Source: DAOTTX01 sp034437515 (lineage in GTDB: Bacteria; Chloroflexota; Anaerolineae; Aggregatilineales; Phototrophicaceae). Taken from it: a stretch of DNA of 64,000 nt. The notes below the pieces were generated by a model. The model made no database searches and was not told the DNA's origin. It was given only the letters and a program-made list of their open reading frames with translations. This document shows positions 26,015 through 35,460 of this stretch, one piece after another. The stretch spans positions 38,651 through 102,650 of the forward strand of contig DAOTTX010000363.1 in assembly GCA_034437515.1 (NCBI GenBank), written 5' to 3'. Made by a program: the position numbers and the translations under genes. How positions within the stretch are numbered: the first letter of the stretch is position 1; each line of letters starts with the position of its first letter.

Positions 26015-28297
26015 TTAATAGAAGTCCTCTTCGTCAAAATTATCAATCATTTTCCCGAACAATTCTGCTATCTCTTCAGGGGATAACTCCGCCATCATGC
26101 GGCGCACTTGAGGCGGCATCATGCTTGGGTCTAAACCACCTAATGACGCACCTAAAGGCGGCATCGGGTTTTCAATGAAAAACATGAGATCCTCGATTTC
26201 CTCTAACAGCATCCGGTCATTGTGCTGCTTGGCCCAACTGCGCGCCTTGCGCAGATGACGTTTGGCTTTGACTTTGTTGCTTTCATTGCTGTAGATTGCG
26301 GCCGCCATACCCAAATGTGCAGGGCCGAAGCGTGGGGCTTTTTCCAGCACTTTTTCTAGAATTTCAATCGCCTCTGGGTACATCTTCTGATTGTAGTATT
26401 GCCAAGCATGATCCACCTGCACCGCATTATAGCTCAAGTCATCTGTCGTGCGTTCGAGTGCCTGCTGATAGTAATGATTAGCGATGTCGAATTGTTCTCG
26501 GTCGATTGCACAGTGAGCCACACCTGTGTAAAAGTCCTCAGACAATGTTTTTTGTGCCTCTGCTCGTTTCAAGATCGTCTCGGCATCGTCGTGTGCGTCG
26601 TAAGTGTGAACTGTGTCAATCAGTCGATGCAAGGCTTGCTCATCCGTCAGATCAACCTGGTCGATCTGCTCCCAAATCACTTCGCGTTCTGTGTTGAGTC
26701 TGTAAAGGATGCGAATATACATGACGCGAATAATGTGAAAATCAGGAAATTCGCGCAGTGCAGCCTCAGCCGTCTCCTGCGCCTGGGTGGTGAAAAATTG
26801 GGTCTGGTAGGCGATTTTTTCGAAATAGAGATTTTGCAGTTGCTGGCGGGCAAGGCTGGCGTAACTCTCATCGCCAGCGTTCAGCACATCCTTCCATTGT
26901 TCGATGCCAAACACCCTCCCCCAACTGTAGAAGCCTTGCCTGGGGGCTACCTCCCATAGTTCTGCCCGCAGCACCAACGCCTCGACGTGATTAGGAGCCA
27001 TTTCTAGCACCTGATCGACCTGATTATGTGCGGCTTCTGTCCGGTCAGCTTCCGCAAGACGACGCGCAAGCTGCAAATTCATCTCGATATTATCCGGGTC
27101 ATGTTTCAGTGCCGTCTGCAAGGTATTAACGGCTTCATCAAGCTGACCATTCTGCATGTATAAGTTGGAGATGCGTGACCATAACCGCCCCACCTGCTCC
27201 GGGGTCAAATAGTCCGCGCTACCAGGCTTTCTGCCGCGTCGCTTGACGAAATCACGCCAGGCATCGGCGGCACGCCCATAAGCCTCGATCTCCTCATAGG
27301 CGAGACCCAGGTTTGCCGCTGCTGCCCGTGCGGTGATCCCACCGGTATCTACCGTCGCCCAATACCCCAGGGCACGCTGCCAGTCACCTGCCAACGCGGC
27401 ATCGTAACCGAGCTTGAGCATGACATGAGCTTTGATCTCCGCTAAGCGCGGGTGTTCCAGATCATAAGTGTCTACCTGCTCCACCAGCGTATGCGCTTCT
27501 TTATAGTTGCCTTCGGTGATCTGTACTTCCAGTTCCAACACATAGAGTAAAGCCATATTCTCCACGAAAACTGGATCACGGCGACCGAGATCATAAGCTT
27601 TGCGCCAATGGGTCAGTGCTTCGTGCTTTTCATCGTGACGAGCGGCAATACGTCCCAGGTAATCGTGGGCAATGGCCTTATGTCCATCGGAGATGCGTTT
27701 GTTTTTTATAATCTCAGCAAAGCGTCTTTGGGCATCTTCGATGTTATCGGCTTGCATAGCTACCAGCGCCGCCGGTAAGCCGTGTTCGGCGTCGTTGAAG
27801 CTGCCGGTGAGCAGTGTGCGTTGCTCGTCGTTAAGTGTTCCCCAGGCGTCTTCAGCTTCTAGTGCCGTCATCGGTGCCCCATTTGCCCGCATTGCAAGCA
27901 GCAGCGGCAGCGCAGCTCTCTTGAAACGAGGGTCAAGGGTATATACCTTACGATACCATTCGATAGCTTCAGGGAAATCTCCCTGTTCGTGATGCACCAG
28001 ACCGAGGTGATAGGCATAAAGTGGGTCTTCCGGGTTGATGCCGACGGCCTGCTTCAGGTCACGCAGAGCATCTGCCGGATAGCGTTCTCGATAGCGCAAC
28101 GCACGCCGGAAGTACGCTTCTGCCAGGGCGGCCTCACGCCGCGCTTCGGGAATTAGTTTTTGGATTTGAGAAGTATTCAACGAGATGATGGCTTTATCAT
28201 AGTTGCCATCGTTCAAGGCTCTTACGATCTCGCCGATGATACGGGCGTTGCGGGGTTTCCTGATTTTACCGGATGTTTTTCTACGCTTTTTACTCAT
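26015..28297 (-). CDS. Large TPR-repeat protein of the chaperone operon
   Basis: A 760-residue, almost wholly helical protein with many tetratricopeptide repeats. Examples are the repeat starting EDPLYAYHLGLVHHEQGDFP near residue 90 and one around QLDEAVNTLQTALKHDPDN near residue 390. The N-terminus is very basic (MSKKRRKTSGKIRKPRN) and the C-terminus ends in a proline-rich segment with an acidic tail. No signal peptide is seen, so it is cytoplasmic. As first gene of the operon it may present clients or recruit the Hsp70 system. The partner is unknown. Confidence 0.85.
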   Translation of the reverse strand: MSKKRRKTSGKIRKPRNARIIGEIVRALNDGNYDKAIISLNTSQIQKLIPEARREAALAEAYFRRALRYRERYPADALRDLKQAVGINPEDPLYAYHLGLVHHEQGDFPEAIEWYRKVYTLDPRFKRAALPLLLAMRANGAPMTALEAEDAWGTLNDEQRTLLTGSFNDAEHGLPAALVAMQADNIEDAQRRFAEIIKNKRISDGHKAIAHDYLGRIAARHDEKHEALTHWRKAYDLGRRDPVFVENMALLYVLELEVQITEGNYKEAHTLVEQVDTYDLEHPRLAEIKAHVMLKLGYDAALAGDWQRALGYWATVDTGGITARAAAANLGLAYEEIEAYGRAADAWRDFVKRRGRKPGSADYLTPEQVGRLWSRISNLYMQNGQLDEAVNTLQTALKHDPDNIEMNLQLARRLAEADRTEAAHNQVDQVLEMAPNHVEALVLRAELWEVAPRQGFYSWGRVFGIEQWKDVLNAGDESYASLARQQLQNLYFEKIAYQTQFFTTQAQETAEAALREFPDFHIIRVMYIRILYRLNTEREVIWEQIDQVDLTDEQALHRLIDTVHTYDAHDDAETILKRAEAQKTLSEDFYTGVAHCAIDREQFDIANHYYQQALERTTDDLSYNAVQVDHAWQYYNQKMYPEAIEILEKVLEKAPRFGPAHLGMAAAIYSNESNKVKAKRHLRKARSWAKQHNDRMLLEEIEDLMFFIENPMPPLGASLGGLDPSMMPPQVRRMMAELSPEEIAELFGKMIDNFDEEDFY

Positions 28298-28654
28298 AAA
28301 TTGTGTCCAAATTCTCGAATAGACGGTAGACCGTTGGTAGAAAATATATTTAGCCTAACAAACGATCTTACTCAGCCCTATCATGCTTGTTCGTACTTTA
28401 TTTTACCTCATATAGCTAATTAATTCGATCTACTGACAGCATTGGGGACTACGAACAAATTGTCAGGCATTTGATTGCTGCGAAATTTCAGCGAATGCTC
28501 TGTGTATCTAGGATTCATTATGGCTCATTTTGCTTGCATTTTCAGTCTATCTTTATCCAAAATGAGTGAATTTGCCCTAATATGCGACCTTCTGACAGGT
28601 TGTTCGTACACCCACAGCATTGATAGCGTATCGAAGTTGTCTCTCTCATCCTAA
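28298..28654. other. AT-rich intergenic region
   Basis: No gene was recognised here. The sequence is AT-rich and must hold the promoter of the TPR-J-GrpE-Hsp70 operon. I found no HrcA-type CIRCE inverted repeat and no convincing -35/-10 pair. Confidence 0.5.
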
Positions 28655-28836
28655 CGCAGGTGGTTCGACCTGGAAATGCTGTATCTCACTTCTAAGGTCG
28701 GCTATGGGTTATGGAAGTGCCTGTCTCTTGGATAGATGCACCGGGATCAAAGGTGGCTACACGCAAAGAGATGCAGCGTTTTCTGCGAGACATCATCAAG
28801 ATCAAAATGATTGATTTTAAGGGAGCCTATAACCGG
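28655..28836 (+). pseudogene. Remnant of a DPM-type GT2 glycosyltransferase C-terminus
   Basis: Translating forward, WFDLEMLYLTSKVGYG is followed after a frameshift near 28710 by MEVPVSWIDAPGSKV and a helical tail ending IKIKMIDFKG. This order matches the end of polyprenyl-phosphate or dolichyl-phosphate glycosyltransferases (typically FDxEhLyhAxxxGY...EVPVxWxdxPGSKV). Everything upstream of the motif is missing and stops occur in frame. It is therefore a decayed fragment that runs into the 3' end of the response-regulator gene. Confidence 0.55.
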
Positions 28837-28851
28837 GACGGTACTCGTTGC

Positions 28852-29487
28852 CTATCCACCCTTCGCGCTGATGATACGCTTCTCGACGGCGATGGCGACA
28901 GCAGCGGCGCGATCGGGGACGCCCAACTTGCGGAAGATATGCTTGAGGTGCGTCTTGACGGTCGTCGTGCTGATGAACAGTCTCTCGCTGATCTGGTCGT
29001 TGGTGTTGCCTGCCGCCACAAGCTGCAAAACCTCGATCTCGCGTGCGGTTAGACTGTCCATCGGCTTCGATGTACGGCCCATCACCTTCGCGGCGACGTT
29101 CGGATCAAGTATCGACTTGCCCGCAGCGGCGGCGCGGATCGCTTGAATCAGCGTCTCTTTGGGCGCGTCCTTGAGTAGATAGCCGGTCGCACCTGCATCT
29201 AAAGCGGCGAAGATGTCGGTCTCGTCGTCGTAGGTTGTCAGGATAAGTACGTGGGTGTGAGGATGCTCGCGCCGGACATGATGGATCGCCTGCACACCAT
29301 CCATCTCCGGCATACGTAAGTCCATTAGTGCGACCTGGGGTGTGTGTAGGGCGATATGTGCGAGTGCTTGCCGTCCATTGGCGACCGCACCGGTGATCTC
29401 GAAATCCTCGGTTTGTTCGAGCATGGTCTGTAAGCCGTTGCGAACAACCGGATGATCGTCTGCGATCAATATCGTAATTTTGTCCAC
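28852..29487 (-). CDS. NarL/FixJ-type response regulator
   Basis: A 211-residue two-domain regulator. The receiver domain has the acidic pair in IADDHP, the phospho-acceptor Asp in ALMDLRMPEMDG, the Thr in LTTYDD and the Lys in LLKDAP. The C-terminal LuxR-type helix-turn-helix reads LTAREIEVLQLVAAGNTNDQI. It would bind DNA after phosphorylation. The adjacent kinase gene upstream is reduced to its ATPase end, so this regulator may be orphaned or served by another kinase. Confidence 0.92.
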   Translation of the reverse strand: MDKITILIADDHPVVRNGLQTMLEQTEDFEITGAVANGRQALAHIALHTPQVALMDLRMPEMDGVQAIHHVRREHPHTHVLILTTYDDETDIFAALDAGATGYLLKDAPKETLIQAIRAAAAGKSILDPNVAAKVMGRTSKPMDSLTAREIEVLQLVAAGNTNDQISERLFISTTTVKTHLKHIFRKLGVPDRAAAVAIAVEKRIISAKGG

Positions 29488-29489
29488 AT

Positions 29490-29750
29490 TTACACCTCCT
29501 GAATGGGAATATCGACGGTCAGGGTCGTGCGTTTGCCGGGTTTGCTCTCGATAATCAGCTCGCCACCGGCGTCGTCGGCACAGCGGTGCATCCCTCGGAT
29601 GCCGAAATTGCTATCACCGGTCTCATCCGTATTAAAACCGCTTCCATCGTCGATGACTTCTAAGAATATGCGATCCGGCATAGCAGAAAGCGTCACGTTG
29701 ACCCGGCTTGCGTCGGCGTGCCTCACGCCGACCGCGAACTGCTAATCGTT
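29490..29750 (-). pseudogene. Histidine kinase stump (HATPase domain end only)
   Basis: About 80 codons encode the end of a NarX/DegS-type kinase: VRHADASRVNVTL (N-box region), VIDDGSGFN (G1 box), NFGIRGMHRCADDAGGELIIES and RTTLTVDIPI. Upstream the frame meets a stop near 29745, and the dimerisation helix with its phospho-accepting His, as well as any sensor domain, are absent. It ends two bases before the response regulator, the usual pair arrangement. Confidence 0.75.
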
Positions 29751-30116
29751 CCACCGATGATGAAGCCAAAGGTGTAGATCGCCAGACTACCGAGAGGTCG
29801 AGGTCATGACGTGGTGTTGCGTCCGGCTTAACTCGGCATGCTCCAGACTGTTGATGTCGATCAGCAGCACGCAGTAGTTAGTCGCTTTGAGGCCGCAAGC
29901 CGAACGCAGTGAGTGGTATATGATAGCGTGATGCCAGCGCACGCAGCCGCTATAGCCGTCACCAGATCAACCAGCGGCAACGAAACATCAGTGGTGTGGG
30001 CTAGCGGAGATTAACCATCCGTCGCAACTCTGCTAGACTCACATGGCACGCAGATGGCCGCAGGCTTTTTCCTCGCTCACGATACTGCATCAGCTTGAGC
30101 CAGCTATAGAGCCTAT
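29751..30116. other. Degenerate region upstream of the kinase stump
   Basis: No intact gene was found. On the minus strand short open stretches read like protein, for instance a hydrophobic LAIYTFGFIIGGTI segment that could be a membrane span of the lost kinase, and YCVLLIDINSLEHAELS in another frame. These probably are remnants of the kinase or of inserted DNA. Confidence 0.35.
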
Positions 30117-31070
30117 CTATTTATCTGAGCGTGGATCAACCGCATCTCGAAGACCATCACCGACAAAATTGATACTCATCACCGTGAATAGGATCAGCAG
30201 ACCGGGGAACAGCCACAGCCAGGGCGCTTCTTCGATATGCTGGCGGGAATCGGCAAGCATGGTGCCCCAGGTTGCGGTCGGCGCACGTACACCCATCCCC
30301 AAAAAGCTGATGTACGCTTCCGCCAGGATGGCATTCGCGACACCCAGCGTCCCGGCGACGATCACCGGTGCTAACGTGTTCGGTAAAATGTGCGATAGAA
30401 TGATCCGCCGATTTGATGCCCCCAGGGCACGGGTCGCCAGCACGAACTCCGTTTCTTTGAGGGAAAGCACGGTCGAGCGAACGATACGCGAGAGATACAT
30501 CCAGCTCGTCAACCCAATGATGAAAATGATGACTGCCACGCTTCCACTAAGCTGCCTCCCGAACAAGTTAACATCTTCGATGCGACCGCCCAAAAAATTT
30601 GCCAATACCAACAAGATCAGGAGCTGAGGAATGCTTAAAAATGCCTCGGTCACGCGCATCAAGATGCCATCTACCCAACCACCGTAGAACCCGGCGAAAA
30701 GGCCGACCGCAATGCCGACGGTCACGGACATAGTCATAGCGAAGACGCCAATCATCAGCGAGATTTGCCCGCCGTAGATCGTGCGGGCCATCACGTCGCG
30801 CCCGATGCGATCGGTACCCATGAAATGCTCGGTGCTCGGTGCCGTCAAGCTAACGCTAGTATCGTTGAAATTGGCATCTGCCTCGCTGAAGACAAATGAG
30901 CCGATAAGCACATAGGCGGCGATGAACGCGAGGATTATTGTACCCGTGACTGCCATCCGGTGTGCAAAGAAGCGACGCATGGTACGCTTTGCGAGTGTAT
31001 CCGGTTCACGTTTTTGCTCATCCAGCGTGACGGGGGTGGGGATCTCAGGATTTGCGCTCTCAATCGTCAT
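30117..31070 (-). CDS. Peptide-type ABC importer permease (DppC/OppC family)
   Basis: A 317-residue inner-membrane permease. A cytoplasmic N-terminus of about 40 residues is followed by a first span (MAVTGTIILAFIAAYVLIGS), the OppC-specific HFMGTDRIGRDVMARTIYGGQ segment, and five further spans. The EAA loop reads RALGASNRRIILSHILPN. It partners with the DppB-like permease encoded 14 bases upstream. No ATPase genes follow; the next sequence is the degenerate region. The importer therefore needs ATPases from elsewhere, such as those at 53818-55862. Confidence 0.92.
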   Translation of the reverse strand: MTIESANPEIPTPVTLDEQKREPDTLAKRTMRRFFAHRMAVTGTIILAFIAAYVLIGSFVFSEADANFNDTSVSLTAPSTEHFMGTDRIGRDVMARTIYGGQISLMIGVFAMTMSVTVGIAVGLFAGFYGGWVDGILMRVTEAFLSIPQLLILLVLANFLGGRIEDVNLFGRQLSGSVAVIIFIIGLTSWMYLSRIVRSTVLSLKETEFVLATRALGASNRRIILSHILPNTLAPVIVAGTLGVANAILAEAYISFLGMGVRAPTATWGTMLADSRQHIEEAPWLWLFPGLLILFTVMSINFVGDGLRDAVDPRSDK

Positions 31071-31084
31071 GGGTTGTTTACCTT

Positions 31085-32113
31085 TTAGTCATACCGGATT
31101 CGCGGATCGAGCAGGGTATATAGGACATCGGTCAGCAGTTGGAAGATTACCACTGCGACGGAGATCAACATTAACAATCCCATCAATACCGGGTAATCCG
31201 ACCGGCTGAGATGGTCGATAAACAGACGTCCCATGCCGGGCCAGGCGAAAATCGTCTCCGTGACGACCGCTCCGCCGATGAGCAATGGCAAATCCAGGCC
31301 GATCAATGTGACCAGCGGCAACGATGCGTTTTTAAACGCATGGACGAACAGCGTGCGCCGTTCGTGCAATCCTTTTGAGCGTGCCGTGCGAATATAATCC
31401 GAATTGATGACCTCTAGCATGGTAGAACGAATATAGCGGCTGTAGCCGGCAATGCTCAGCAGTGAGATGCTTAACACCGGCAACACCAGATGCCACGCGA
31501 CCTGTGGCAGTGTTTTACCGACCTCCGGATCAAACATCTGGCTGGTCGGTAGATAGGGCAGGCCCCATTCTCGAAACTTGATGGCGAAGATGTACATCAG
31601 AATATATGCCATCAAGAAGATCGGGATAGAATACATCATAAAAGAAAGTGTCGTCAGTACATTATCGAGCGTGCTATATTGTCGAATCGCTGAGACGATG
31701 CCGATTGCCAGTGCTGAGACGACGATCACAATCTCCGCAGTCACCATTAAGATCAACGTATTGGGTAATCGCTGTTGGATCACCTCGGTCACCGGCTGCC
31801 GGGTCACAAAAGATTGCCCAAAGTCACCGCGAATGACGCCCTTGCGTGTGCCATAAATCGGTTCGCCGTCTTCCGTCTCGTTGACGGCCACCCAATCATT
31901 ACCGACGAGCCAGTAAAAATATTGGACGTGGATAGGCTGATCTAAACCGAGTTGACGGGCTAGACGTTCACGATCCTCGGCACGCGGCGGCTGCCTGCCA
32001 CCCATCGTCGCCAGCGGATCACCGGAGAGTTGCATCATCGTAAAAAGCACAAGGCTGATAATCAGCAATAGAGGGATCGACTGTAACAGCCGACGAATGA
32101 TGTACTGCGTCAT
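31085..32113 (-). CDS. Peptide-type ABC importer permease (DppB/OppB family)
   Basis: A 342-residue permease with six spans. The family start MTQYIIRRLLQSIPLLLIIS is at the ATG 32113; an upstream in-frame start would add a poorly conserved tail. DFGQSFVTRQPV and the EAA loop ARSKGLHERRTLFVHAFKNA are typical of DppB. A 35-residue insertion with GNDWVAVNETEDGEPIYGTR lies in the periplasmic/extracellular loop after the first span. It follows the binding-protein gene, with a stem-loop in the gap. Confidence 0.92.
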   Translation of the reverse strand: MTQYIIRRLLQSIPLLLIISLVLFTMMQLSGDPLATMGGRQPPRAEDRERLARQLGLDQPIHVQYFYWLVGNDWVAVNETEDGEPIYGTRKGVIRGDFGQSFVTRQPVTEVIQQRLPNTLILMVTAEIVIVVSALAIGIVSAIRQYSTLDNVLTTLSFMMYSIPIFLMAYILMYIFAIKFREWGLPYLPTSQMFDPEVGKTLPQVAWHLVLPVLSISLLSIAGYSRYIRSTMLEVINSDYIRTARSKGLHERRTLFVHAFKNASLPLVTLIGLDLPLLIGGAVVTETIFAWPGMGRLFIDHLSRSDYPVLMGLLMLISVAVVIFQLLTDVLYTLLDPRIRYD

Positions 32114-32145
32114 GAGATTTGCCCGGAGAAAACTATGTGAGGTGC

Positions 32146-32165
32146 GGGTGCGATGTATCGCACCC
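32146..32165. promoter_or_regulatory. Stem-loop between binding-protein and permease genes
   Basis: Arms GGGTGCGA and TCGCACCC around a TGTA loop, perfectly complementary. It lies between the stop of the binding-protein gene (32192) and the dppB-like start (32113) and is not followed by a T run. It may block 3' decay or attenuate readthrough, so more binding protein than permease is made. Confidence 0.6.
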
Positions 32166-32191
32166 ACACGCCACGACGTTTGAAAGGTTGA

Positions 32192-33820
32192 TTAGCCGGA
32201 GACTTCCCAGTTCACGACGTCCCAGAAAGGCATCACACCGTTGAGGTTGACATTTGCCAGATCAGCGCCGATGACCCAGATGTCGGCGTCATGCCAGACG
32301 CTCACCCAGATGTAGCTGTCATAAACACGCTGGTCAATCTCATGCCAGATGTCGATCCGTGTTTGGGTGTCAGTTTCCACCCGCTGTGCCTCGAAGAGTT
32401 CATCCAGGTCGGGATCGCAGAAGTAGTTCCAGTTACCACCGCTGAGGGTTTCTTCGGTCGGGATTTCGTCACACTGGAAGCGCGAGGTGTTGGGATCGGG
32501 GAAGGCATCCGGGCTGGAAGACCACTCAGCGATCTCGTACTGACCGGTTGCCGCCGGGCCACCTTCGGCGTAGCCGTTGAAGAACACGTTGGACTCGTAG
32601 TTCTCGATAATCACTTCAATACCCACTTCAGCAAGTTGCTGCTGCGCGACCGCCTGGATGTCACGGCGGATCTGACGGGTGTTGGTAATAAAGCGTAGGC
32701 TCAGTGTTTCGCCGTCTTGTTCACGGATGCCGTCGCCGTCTTCATCGACCCAACCGGCTTCGTCCAGCAATTCACTGGCGCGATCCGGGTCATAGGGCAC
32801 AGGTTCCAGTTCGGGGTTTGCATACGGTGTATTTTCCCAGTAGCTTGCACCGGCAGGCAGCACGCCAAGCAGCAAGTCGTCAACGACCGAAGAACGATCA
32901 AACGCGAGCGCAATCGCCTCACGGACGCGCACGTCCTGCATCGCCGGGTGAGCCAGTTCAGGGTCAACGTTGAAGAACCAACCCTCGTTATAGCCGGACG
33001 GAATGATGTTGACTTCCAGGCCAGCATCGATCAGGCCGGGGACTTCGTTCGGCGGTACGAACGTACCCAGGTCGGCGGAACCGTTGAGTAGATTCGCGAC
33101 GTAGGTCTGGTCATCGGGCACGAAGGTCACGATGATTGTGTCGATATTGGCGACACCGCCCACGTAACTTTCATTTTTGACGAACCGAGTAAAGTTCCCA
33201 AAGTCCCATTCTTCAAGCATGTAAGGGCCGCTGGAAACGGTCGGGTTACGGTTGAAGTCTGCGTTGTCGATGCTGCCTTCACTCTCGAATACCGGCGCAA
33301 GAACGTGCTCCGGCAGTACGTAGGAGAACAACGCCAACCAGGGTGCATACGGCTCGTCGAAGCTGATGATGACCGTCTGTGCGTCGGGTGTTTCAAGGCT
33401 GGCAATTTGATCGTAAGGCGAGGTGCTGACCGGCGCATTCTGTTCGGACAAAATCATGTCGTAGGTAAATTGGAAGTCCGCCGAATCCAGCGGGTCACCG
33501 TCCGACCAGGTTAGCCCTTCTTTGAGGGTGAGGGTAAAGGTCGTCCCGTCTTCGCTGATCCCGCCATTTTCCTGGCTGGGGATTTCTTCCACTAGCACCG
33601 GTACTGGCGTCAACGTGTCATCCAGTGACCAGGCAGGGGCGAGGAACAACTGGTAGGTGTACCCGGCGAATGTCATCGTCGTGTACATTGGGTTCAAGCT
33701 GTCCGGCTCCTGCAACCAGGAAACCGTGATAGCGGTATCATCGTCTTGTGCACTGACGGGCGCAAAGACCATGCCCAGTACGAGGACGACCATTAAGAAC
33801 AGTATTCGTGTGGTTCTCAT
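32192..33820 (-). CDS. Extracellular solute-binding protein, family 5 (peptide type)
   Basis: A 542-residue SBP_bac_5 protein. The signal peptide MRTTRILFLMVVLVLGMVFA ends at A-Q and has no lipobox Cys. Family motifs include VSWLQEPDSLNPMYTTM, LTWSDGDPLDSADFQFTYDMI, and DVRVREAIALAFDRSSVVDDLLLG. It captures peptides, or possibly oligosaccharides or nickel, outside the membrane and delivers them to the two permeases downstream. An AAGGAGT ribosome-binding site precedes the ATG. First transport gene after the M14/AstE-like hydrolase gene on the same strand. Confidence 0.93.
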   Translation of the reverse strand: MRTTRILFLMVVLVLGMVFAPVSAQDDDTAITVSWLQEPDSLNPMYTTMTFAGYTYQLFLAPAWSLDDTLTPVPVLVEEIPSQENGGISEDGTTFTLTLKEGLTWSDGDPLDSADFQFTYDMILSEQNAPVSTSPYDQIASLETPDAQTVIISFDEPYAPWLALFSYVLPEHVLAPVFESEGSIDNADFNRNPTVSSGPYMLEEWDFGNFTRFVKNESYVGGVANIDTIIVTFVPDDQTYVANLLNGSADLGTFVPPNEVPGLIDAGLEVNIIPSGYNEGWFFNVDPELAHPAMQDVRVREAIALAFDRSSVVDDLLLGVLPAGASYWENTPYANPELEPVPYDPDRASELLDEAGWVDEDGDGIREQDGETLSLRFITNTRQIRRDIQAVAQQQLAEVGIEVIIENYESNVFFNGYAEGGPAATGQYEIAEWSSSPDAFPDPNTSRFQCDEIPTEETLSGGNWNYFCDPDLDELFEAQRVETDTQTRIDIWHEIDQRVYDSYIWVSVWHDADIWVIGADLANVNLNGVMPFWDVVNWEVSG

Positions 33821-33971
33821 GAAATCTACTCCTTGATGTAAAGAATCTCAACTGACATTTTAACCAACCTTTAAGTCTAGTACCAATTTTAACGAGACAT
33901 TACGACAAATGAATTGTTCATGTTGCCCGGTAATTTCGTGGTAATTCTCGTGATGTTTAGATGAGATTGCC

Positions 33972-35138
33972 CTACAGCACTTCTATATTCGTCATGATTG
34001 AGCATAAACTTAACCCCTCATGCACGACCTGTGTTTCCGTGCGATTAATCATCACACCTGCCTCGACCGCCCCTATAACCGTTTCCGTCTCACCGATGCT
34101 GTCGACATTTAGCGCATACGTCCGCAAAATCGTGACAATTTTCTCACCCGTCTCGACGGAATCACCTGGTTGCTTATGCCAGAGCAGTAAGCCACCGGTC
34201 GTCGCACGGTAGCGGCGGTAATTCTCCTGCGTGCAATAATGATAATCGCCTGGATGCTGCTTGCTCTTGCCGGACAAGACTCCTTTGTGGCGTAGATAGT
34301 TCAGCACACGTTCCGCGTCAGCCTGCATCGCGCCCCGGTCGAGCGTATCTGCACTACCCAATTCCGGTGTGAACGCTTCCAGTTCAAACATCGAAAAAGG
34401 AATCTCGCGTCCCACCTTTGTGAACGCTTCACGCAGTCGCAGCCAGGGCTGTAAAAACGACTCATCCAACACACCGGAGAAACTCTTGTCCAGCAGAACC
34501 GTATGGTGCAGGTCGAAGTAAGGCACTGATTGCAGACATTCGGGAAATGTGTACATGTGATAGATCGCGTCACCCGCCGTGTGTAGATCAATCAGGTAAT
34601 CCGCATCATAGGACATCCGTTGGATCGAAAACGCCAGTTTTTCCCCGTAACTGAAGCCATAAGGGGCGGTCCTTGCTTCCAGATGATCGAGCGCGGTTTT
34701 TAACGCGGCTCGAAACGCAGCTTTAATCTCCGGCAGAAGGGTGGCGCGATGCTCCTCGGCGAAGGCTGGCAGTACCACCTTATCAGATGCCTGTGGATCA
34801 TCGGTCACCAGCATCTTGTAGATACGGTTAAAATTGCCGACGACGGTTTCGTTTAAGTCGGCGTACCCGACCTGCATTCCGTTGATCTTGCTGTTTAAAC
34901 CTACTGGATTGACACTCGGTACGATGGTCAAGCTGCCGTTGATCGTTTCCTGTTGTCTTAATGATGCCAGCAGGTCGTAAATTGCCCCGATCCCGGCGAT
35001 TTCCGGTCCATGAATGTTCGCTTGGATGTAAATTTTGGGGCGCTCTGTTGCGCCACGTACATGAAAAACTGGAATCGTCAGCGTAGCGCCAGAGGCTAAC
35101 GTTCGGATTGTGACATTCTCACGTTCAAATATGACCAT
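33972..35138 (-). CDS. Succinylglutamate desuccinylase/aspartoacylase-like (M14 family) hydrolase
   Basis: A 388-residue zinc amidohydrolase of the AstE/AspA group. The metal ligands are visible as HGPE in IQANIHGPEIAG and a later His in YLIDLHTAG. The protein has no signal peptide, so it is cytoplasmic. The last 80 residues form a beta-rich, biotinyl-lipoyl-like segment (GGLLLWHKQPGDSVETGEKI), common in this group. It is 151 bases upstream of the peptide-binding-protein gene, so it probably trims an N-acylated amino acid or peptide that the importer brings in. The exact substrate is unknown. Confidence 0.83.
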   Translation of the reverse strand: MVIFERENVTIRTLASGATLTIPVFHVRGATERPKIYIQANIHGPEIAGIGAIYDLLASLRQQETINGSLTIVPSVNPVGLNSKINGMQVGYADLNETVVGNFNRIYKMLVTDDPQASDKVVLPAFAEEHRATLLPEIKAAFRAALKTALDHLEARTAPYGFSYGEKLAFSIQRMSYDADYLIDLHTAGDAIYHMYTFPECLQSVPYFDLHHTVLLDKSFSGVLDESFLQPWLRLREAFTKVGREIPFSMFELEAFTPELGSADTLDRGAMQADAERVLNYLRHKGVLSGKSKQHPGDYHYCTQENYRRYRATTGGLLLWHKQPGDSVETGEKIVTILRTYALNVDSIGETETVIGAVEAGVMINRTETQVVHEGLSLCSIMTNIEVL

Positions 35139-35217
35139 AGCTCTTCATGGCAAACCCACCCAACTAAAGCAGGCGAGAATTGCCGATTGCCCTCCTCATC
35201 TCCAACAATACAACAGA

Positions 35218-35460
35218 TCATACGTCAGTTAGGCAACGTACGGAACCATGCAGCAGGGGTATACTGCCGCCAGAATGTCTCGAAAATGTGAGACAGATCA
35301 TCTGCCGCGATCCCTGGCCCGCTATCGCGGTCTTCGATTCGGATGGGTTATCTTCGTTTTCGGCTTTCACGACAATTTGTTCCCCGTCAGGTGTGAACCG
35401 ATAAGCGGTTTCTGCGATGGGGTGGAACGCATCCCAGAGATAACCTTCATCTCCCAGCAC
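35218..35460 (-). pseudogene. Possible beta-propeller fragment
   Basis: An open stretch on the minus strand reads LPVLGDEGYLWDAFHP, then AYRFTPDGEQIVVKAENED, the F-x-P-D-G pattern typical of WD40/TolB-like blades. There is no start codon of quality and no neighbouring blade, so if it is coding at all it is a fragment. Chance is not excluded. The remainder of the gap (35139-35790) holds only an inverted repeat at 35701-35746. Confidence 0.25.

Noticed and set aside
28298..28440. CIRCE or other heat-shock operator before the chaperone operon
   Set aside because: No TTAGCACTC-N9-GAGTGCTAA-like repeat was found.
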